Shown here in pieces: positions 6,549 to 9,486 of a DNA stretch of 9,486 nt (positions are counted from its first letter, which is position 1; each line of letters starts with the position of its first letter). The stretch is from Planctomycetota bacterium (GTDB lineage: Bacteria > Planctomycetota > Planctomycetia > Pirellulales > Lacipirellulaceae), in assembly GCA_022615465.1 (NCBI GenBank), contig JAKEGR010000144.1:1-9486 (forward strand), given 5' to 3'. The notes beneath the pieces were generated by a model. The model had not been told where the DNA came from, made no database searches, and saw only the letters and a list, made by a program, of their open reading frames with translations. A program made the position numbers and the translations under genes.

Positions 6549-7580
6549 ATGAAATCTCGCGTCTCTCTTTACCTATTTACCGTGTTTGTGCTCATGCTGT
6601 CTGCGGTTCCGCGCGGCGAAGGCCAATTGTTTGGCCAGGCGGCAAGCCCGGAGCAAATCGTCGTCGCGGCGACGAATGTGCTCACGCAATCGGTGGCGGA
6701 GTCGAGCGGCATTCCACAAAAAATGCTGGCTGAAGCCCGGGGGATCGTCATTGCGCCGAACATGGTGCGCGGGGCATTCATCCTGGGGATGCAGCATGGG
6801 CGTGGTGTGCTGCTCACCCGCGACGCGCAAGGCGCGTGGCAGCCGCCGCGGAGCGTTCAGATCACCGGTGGCAGCCTGGGCTACCAGATCGGTGTCCAGT
6901 CGACCGATCTGATTCTGGTATTCCGCACGCCGCAGAGCGTGGCCAACTTGCTAAAAGGCACGATCAAGATCGGCCTCGACGCGTCGGCCGCGGCAGGCCC
7001 CGTCGGCCGACAGACTTCGGCGGCAACGGACCTGGCATTGCAGGCGGAGATTTTGTCGTACTCACGCGCCCGCGGCGCGTTTGTCGGGGTCTCGATCGAT
7101 GGCTCGTCGATTTCGCTCGATCAAGCGGCCGACGCCCTTTATTACCAGCCGCCAGGTACGGTGCCGCCATCGGCGACGCAACTCATTCAGACCGTGATGA
7201 CCTATTCCAGCAGCAACTCGACTACCGTCCCGCCGCCGGGGCTGGTCCCGACGCCCGATCCCATCACCGCGCCGACGACTGAATTCGAGGCGGCGCGACA
7301 GCAGCTTGATGCCGTGTCGCGTCAGTTAGCCAACGGTCTCGATGCGGATTGGCACCGTTTCCTGGCCCTGCCCCCTGAGGTCTACCTCCTCAACGGTGTG
7401 CCGAACCCGGAACTTATCCAACAGGCAATGGTTCGTTATGAGGAACTGTCTCGGCAGCCAGAATTCGCGGCGATCACCGCGCGGGCGGAATTCCAAGAAA
7501 CCCTCAAGAGTCTGAGGAAGCTTGATGAACTGCAGCGGGCAGCGAATCAGCCGCCACCATTGCCGTCGCCGCCGAAGTGA
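6549..7580 (+). CDS. Exported SYLF (Ysc84/DUF500) lipid-binding domain protein
   Basis: The product is 343 residues. The N terminus (MKSRVSLYLFTVFVLMLSAV, then PRGEGQ) is a signal peptide without a lipobox Cys, so a soluble periplasmic protein is likely. Residues about 34-200 match the SYLF domain: ARGIVIAPNMVRGAFILG (63-80), GRGVLLTRDAQGAW (84-97), GGSLGYQIGVQSTDLILVF (107-125), KIGLDASAAAGPVGR (140-154) and SYSRARGAFVGVSIDG (170-185). Family knowledge: SYLF domains bind phosphoinositides or other lipids in eukaryotes; bacterial roles are poorly defined. A Pro/Thr linker (about 226-244) leads to a helical C-terminal extension of about 95 residues with a Pro-rich tip (PPPLPSPP), which is not part of SYLF. 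It follows the AsmA-like gene by 74 nt in the same direction, probably in one operon, suggesting a shared role in envelope lipids. Confidence 0.9.
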   Translation: MKSRVSLYLFTVFVLMLSAVPRGEGQLFGQAASPEQIVVAATNVLTQSVAESSGIPQKMLAEARGIVIAPNMVRGAFILGMQHGRGVLLTRDAQGAWQPPRSVQITGGSLGYQIGVQSTDLILVFRTPQSVANLLKGTIKIGLDASAAAGPVGRQTSAATDLALQAEILSYSRARGAFVGVSIDGSSISLDQAADALYYQPPGTVPPSATQLIQTVMTYSSSNSTTVPPPGLVPTPDPITAPTTEFEAARQQLDAVSRQLANGLDADWHRFLALPPEVYLLNGVPNPELIQQAMVRYEELSRQPEFAAITARAEFQETLKSLRKLDELQRAANQPPPLPSPPK

Positions 7581-7647
7581 GTTGCGACCCGCCAGGTGAA
7601 GACCATGGGGGACTTCCGGGCAAGCTCGCTGTGGCATTCCCGCCGAT

Positions 7648-7676
7648 TTGAGCGGCTGCCGGCGGCGCGGTATACT
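7648..7676 (+). promoter_or_regulatory. Strong sigma70-like promoter before the four-cysteine gene
   Basis: TTGAGC (7648-7653) and TATACT (7671-7676) are separated by exactly 17 bp. Transcription would start near 7683, giving a leader of about 20 nt with GCGGAGG before ATG 7703. This is the best-formed promoter in the window and implies that the last two genes form their own transcription unit, separate from AsmA/SYLF. Confidence 0.65.
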
Positions 7677-7702
7677 TGCTTTAGACTGCGGAGGCTACCG
7701 CG

Positions 7703-8065
7703 ATGGCAATCGCGATTCCCAACCAAGAGGCTGCTCAACTGGAACCGATGCACACGCTCTATCGTGAGGGAGGGGCCGACCGCATGACGGCACCGCATGT
7801 TGTGTATCGCGAAGGCGGCTGTCCGCACGCAAATTGCGATCAAAGTTTGCAGGCCATCGATTTTCGATTGGAAGCGTTTGGCCGCGCGATTCATGATCCG
7901 CTGGTGCGAGCGTGGTGGGACGACGTCGGTTTTGCGGGGCGCTGTCCGTCTTGCGGCGATTGGATTCACTTCACGATTCGCGGCAAGCGAGCCGTCCATG
8001 AATCCGAAGCTCGCTCGCTGCCGCAGTTGCCAAGCAATTGGGCAGACGAAGCGGTAATTCTTTGA
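7703..8065 (+). CDS. Small four-cysteine, zinc-ribbon-like hypothetical protein
   Basis: The product is 120 residues and is not assigned to a named family. Four cysteines form two pairs, C40-x4-C45 (GCPHANC) and C81-x2-C84 (GRCPSCGDW), consistent with a small zinc ribbon; His42 and His89 are near. Between them lies a helical stretch (LQAIDFRLEAFGRAI), followed by a Trp-rich segment. There is no signal peptide or membrane segment, so it is probably cytoplasmic. The motif YREGG occurs twice (20-24 and 35-39). The start at 7703 has GCGGAGG (7688-7694) 8 nt upstream and a good promoter; the ATG at 7784 also has a purine-rich site (GGGAGGGG, 7768-7775) and would give a 93-residue protein that keeps all four Cys. 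The peptidase gene starts 30 nt after its stop, so the two are probably co-transcribed. Function is unknown. Confidence 0.8.
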   Translation: MAIAIPNQEAAQLEPMHTLYREGGADRMTAPHVVYREGGCPHANCDQSLQAIDFRLEAFGRAIHDPLVRAWWDDVGFAGRCPSCGDWIHFTIRGKRAVHESEARSLPQLPSNWADEAVIL

Positions 8066-8095
8066 TTGGTCTACGCAGCCTGCGGGGGGACTGAC

Positions 8096-9486
8096 ATGCG
8101 CCGGATCATCGCTGTTCTGTTGATCGGCACCGCCACGCTGGGATTTTTCGTGGCAAGCCGGCAAGCAGCGGGGCAAGTGGATTCGCGGGTTTCTGCACCG
8201 AAGCCGGTCGATCATGCGCGTGCGCGGCGAGCGGGAATTCGGGAGCTTGTCGGGCAGCATCTCGTCCTGGTCACCGATCTGCCGTCCGATGCGGAAGTGG
8301 ATCGTCTGCCGGAAGTGTTCGATCAAGCGGTACCGCAATGGGCCAAATACTTTGGCCTGGATCAAAACCGCACGCACGACTGGCAGGCCCAGGCGTATCT
8401 CATCAAGGACCGCGAGCGATTCGACGCGATGGGGCTGATGCCGGCTGGGCACGACGCGTTTGTGCATGGCATCTCGCTAGGTTCGGAACTCTGGCTCTAC
8501 GACCAGCCGACGCCATACTATCGGCGTCATTTGCTGCTTCACGAGGGAACCCACGTGTTCATGGCCACACTGCTCGGCGGATGTGGGCCGGGGTGGTACA
8601 TGGAAGGCATGGCGGAGTTGCTGGCAACGCACCGACTCGACGAACAGACCGGCCGGCTAACGCTGCGTACGATGCCGCGCACTCGCCAGGAAGTGCCGAT
8701 GCTGGGCCGGATCAAGTTGATCGCCGATGCGCGCGAAGCAGAGCGCGCTCTGGGACTGCCGGCGGTGTTGGAGATCGATAATCGCCGGCAGCTCGGCAAC
8801 GAGTCGTATGCCTGGAGTTGGGCCGCCGCCAGGTTTTTGGATTCGCATCCGCGGTACCGCGAGCGGTTTCGCAGGTTGCCGGAGCATGTGCTGGATCCGA
8901 ATTTCAACCAGATCGTGCGCCGCACCTACGCGGCCGATTGGAAAGAACTGTTGGCGGAATGGCAGGCTTACTCGTCGACGCTGGAGCATGGCTACGACTT
9001 TGAGCGGATGGCGATCGATTTCGAGCGTGGCACGCCAATCGAGCAGAATGCCGGGCGGCAACGAGTGACCATTGCGGCGGATCGCGGCTGGCAGTCGTCG
9101 CGAGTGTGGCTCGATGCAGGACGGTCGTATCGCGTGACCGCCTCGGGACGCTATCAGATTGCGGCGGAGGAATCGGACGGCGTCCAACGGCCCTGGCCGT
9201 CTGAGCCGGGCGGTGTGACGATCGAGTATCATGAAGGGCTGCCGCTGGGGATGCTGTTGGGGGCGATCGAGCGGGGAGCGGAGGGCAAGAAGACGGGGAC
9301 GGCGACAGCAGGCGGTTTTGCCAGTCCGTTCGCGATTGGTTTGGATCGCACTGTCACTCCGGAAGAGAGCGGCACGCTCTACTTGCGTGTGAACGACTCC
9401 GGGGGACGGCTGGACGACAACCGCGGCGACCTGACGGTGGTGATTGAAGAGGAGTCGAGTCACACGGCTGGCAACGCGGATCCGTC
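8096..9486 (+). CDS. Exported HExxH metallopeptidase (DUF1570-like gluzincin) with LecA-like C-terminal domain (3' end cut by window edge)
   Basis: Translation from ATG 8096 stays open to the right edge (463 full codons). GGGGGGA (8084-8090) lies 5 nt upstream. Residues 1-26 look like a signal peptide (MRRIIAVLLIGTATLGFFVA, then SRQAAGQ). The catalytic motif is H149-E150-G-T-H153, with a downstream GWYMEGMAE (166-174); by analogy with gluzincins, E170 would be the third zinc ligand, 16 residues after H153. Expected zinc ligands and general base are all present, so it is probably active, but the substrate is unknown. The C-terminal part (about 321-451) is a separate beta-rich domain: VTIAADRGWQSSRVWLDAGR near the start, GMLLGAI (385-391), FAIGLDRTVTPEESGTLYLRVND (412-434), then DDNRGDLTVVI (440-450), which resembles PA-IL/LecA-type galactose-binding lectins. 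The protein probably acts outside the cytoplasm; surface-glycan targeting is inference. Confidence 0.85.
   Translation, partial: MRRIIAVLLIGTATLGFFVASRQAAGQVDSRVSAPKPVDHARARRAGIRELVGQHLVLVTDLPSDAEVDRLPEVFDQAVPQWAKYFGLDQNRTHDWQAQAYLIKDRERFDAMGLMPAGHDAFVHGISLGSELWLYDQPTPYYRRHLLLHEGTHVFMATLLGGCGPGWYMEGMAELLATHRLDEQTGRLTLRTMPRTRQEVPMLGRIKLIADAREAERALGLPAVLEIDNRRQLGNESYAWSWAAARFLDSHPRYRERFRRLPEHVLDPNFNQIVRRTYAADWKELLAEWQAYSSTLEHGYDFERMAIDFERGTPIEQNAGRQRVTIAADRGWQSSRVWLDAGRSYRVTASGRYQIAAEESDGVQRPWPSEPGGVTIEYHEGLPLGMLLGAIERGAEGKKTGTATAGGFASPFAIGLDRTVTPEESGTLYLRVNDSGGRLDDNRGDLTVVIEEESSHTAGNADP

Noticed and set aside
7547..8467. Minus-strand frame of 306 codons across the four-cysteine gene and peptidase
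   Set aside because: It opposes two genes with good promoter, Shine-Dalgarno sites and motifs; its own translation is Arg/His-rich and shows no domain.

Overview
The window looks like chromosomal DNA of a planctomycete, most likely Pirellulales-like. It is GC-rich, and several proteins have a planctomycete or PVC-group flavour: a Tat-exported DUF362 protein, a very large AsmA-like envelope protein, a small Cys-rich protein, and a DUF1570-like secreted metallopeptidase. This assignment rests on recognising family features by eye; no database was searched. No rRNA, tRNA, CRISPR array, insertion sequence or clear intrinsic terminator was seen.

Layout. (1) 1-1739, minus strand: a two-gene redox operon. 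A Tat-signal DUF362 protein (834-1739) overlaps by ATGA with a membrane NapH/NosR-type polyferredoxin, which runs off the left edge of the window. The polyferredoxin covers 1-837 and is easily missed because its stop lies outside. (2) 1740-2080: a divergent intergenic region with promoters facing both ways and one doubtful short reading frame. (3) 2081-2532, plus strand: a compact type II toxin-antitoxin pair, a small acidic antitoxin and a RelE/ParE-type toxin, also with an ATGA overlap. (4) 2533-2823: non-coding DNA with a possible gene remnant and, just before the next gene, a perfect 9-bp inverted repeat over a TAGAAT -10-like box. (5) 2824-7580, plus strand: an envelope lipid module made of a 1216-residue AsmA-like protein followed 74 nt later by an exported SYLF-domain protein. 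(6) 7703-9486, plus strand: a well-formed promoter, a 120-residue four-cysteine protein, then after 30 nt an exported HExxH metallopeptidase with a C-terminal domain resembling the PA-IL/LecA lectin fold. That gene runs off the right edge.

How the genes fit together. The minus-strand pair is probably an electron-transfer unit: the membrane polyferredoxin could pass electrons across the membrane to the exported DUF362 partner, whose substrate is unknown. The AsmA-like and SYLF proteins both belong to lipid-associated families and probably act in envelope lipid transport or homeostasis. The last pair is probably co-transcribed, but nothing in the sequence shows that the two products work together. 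The most unusual items are the metallopeptidase-lectin-like fusion, the inverted repeat at the AsmA-like start codon, and the tight redox pair.
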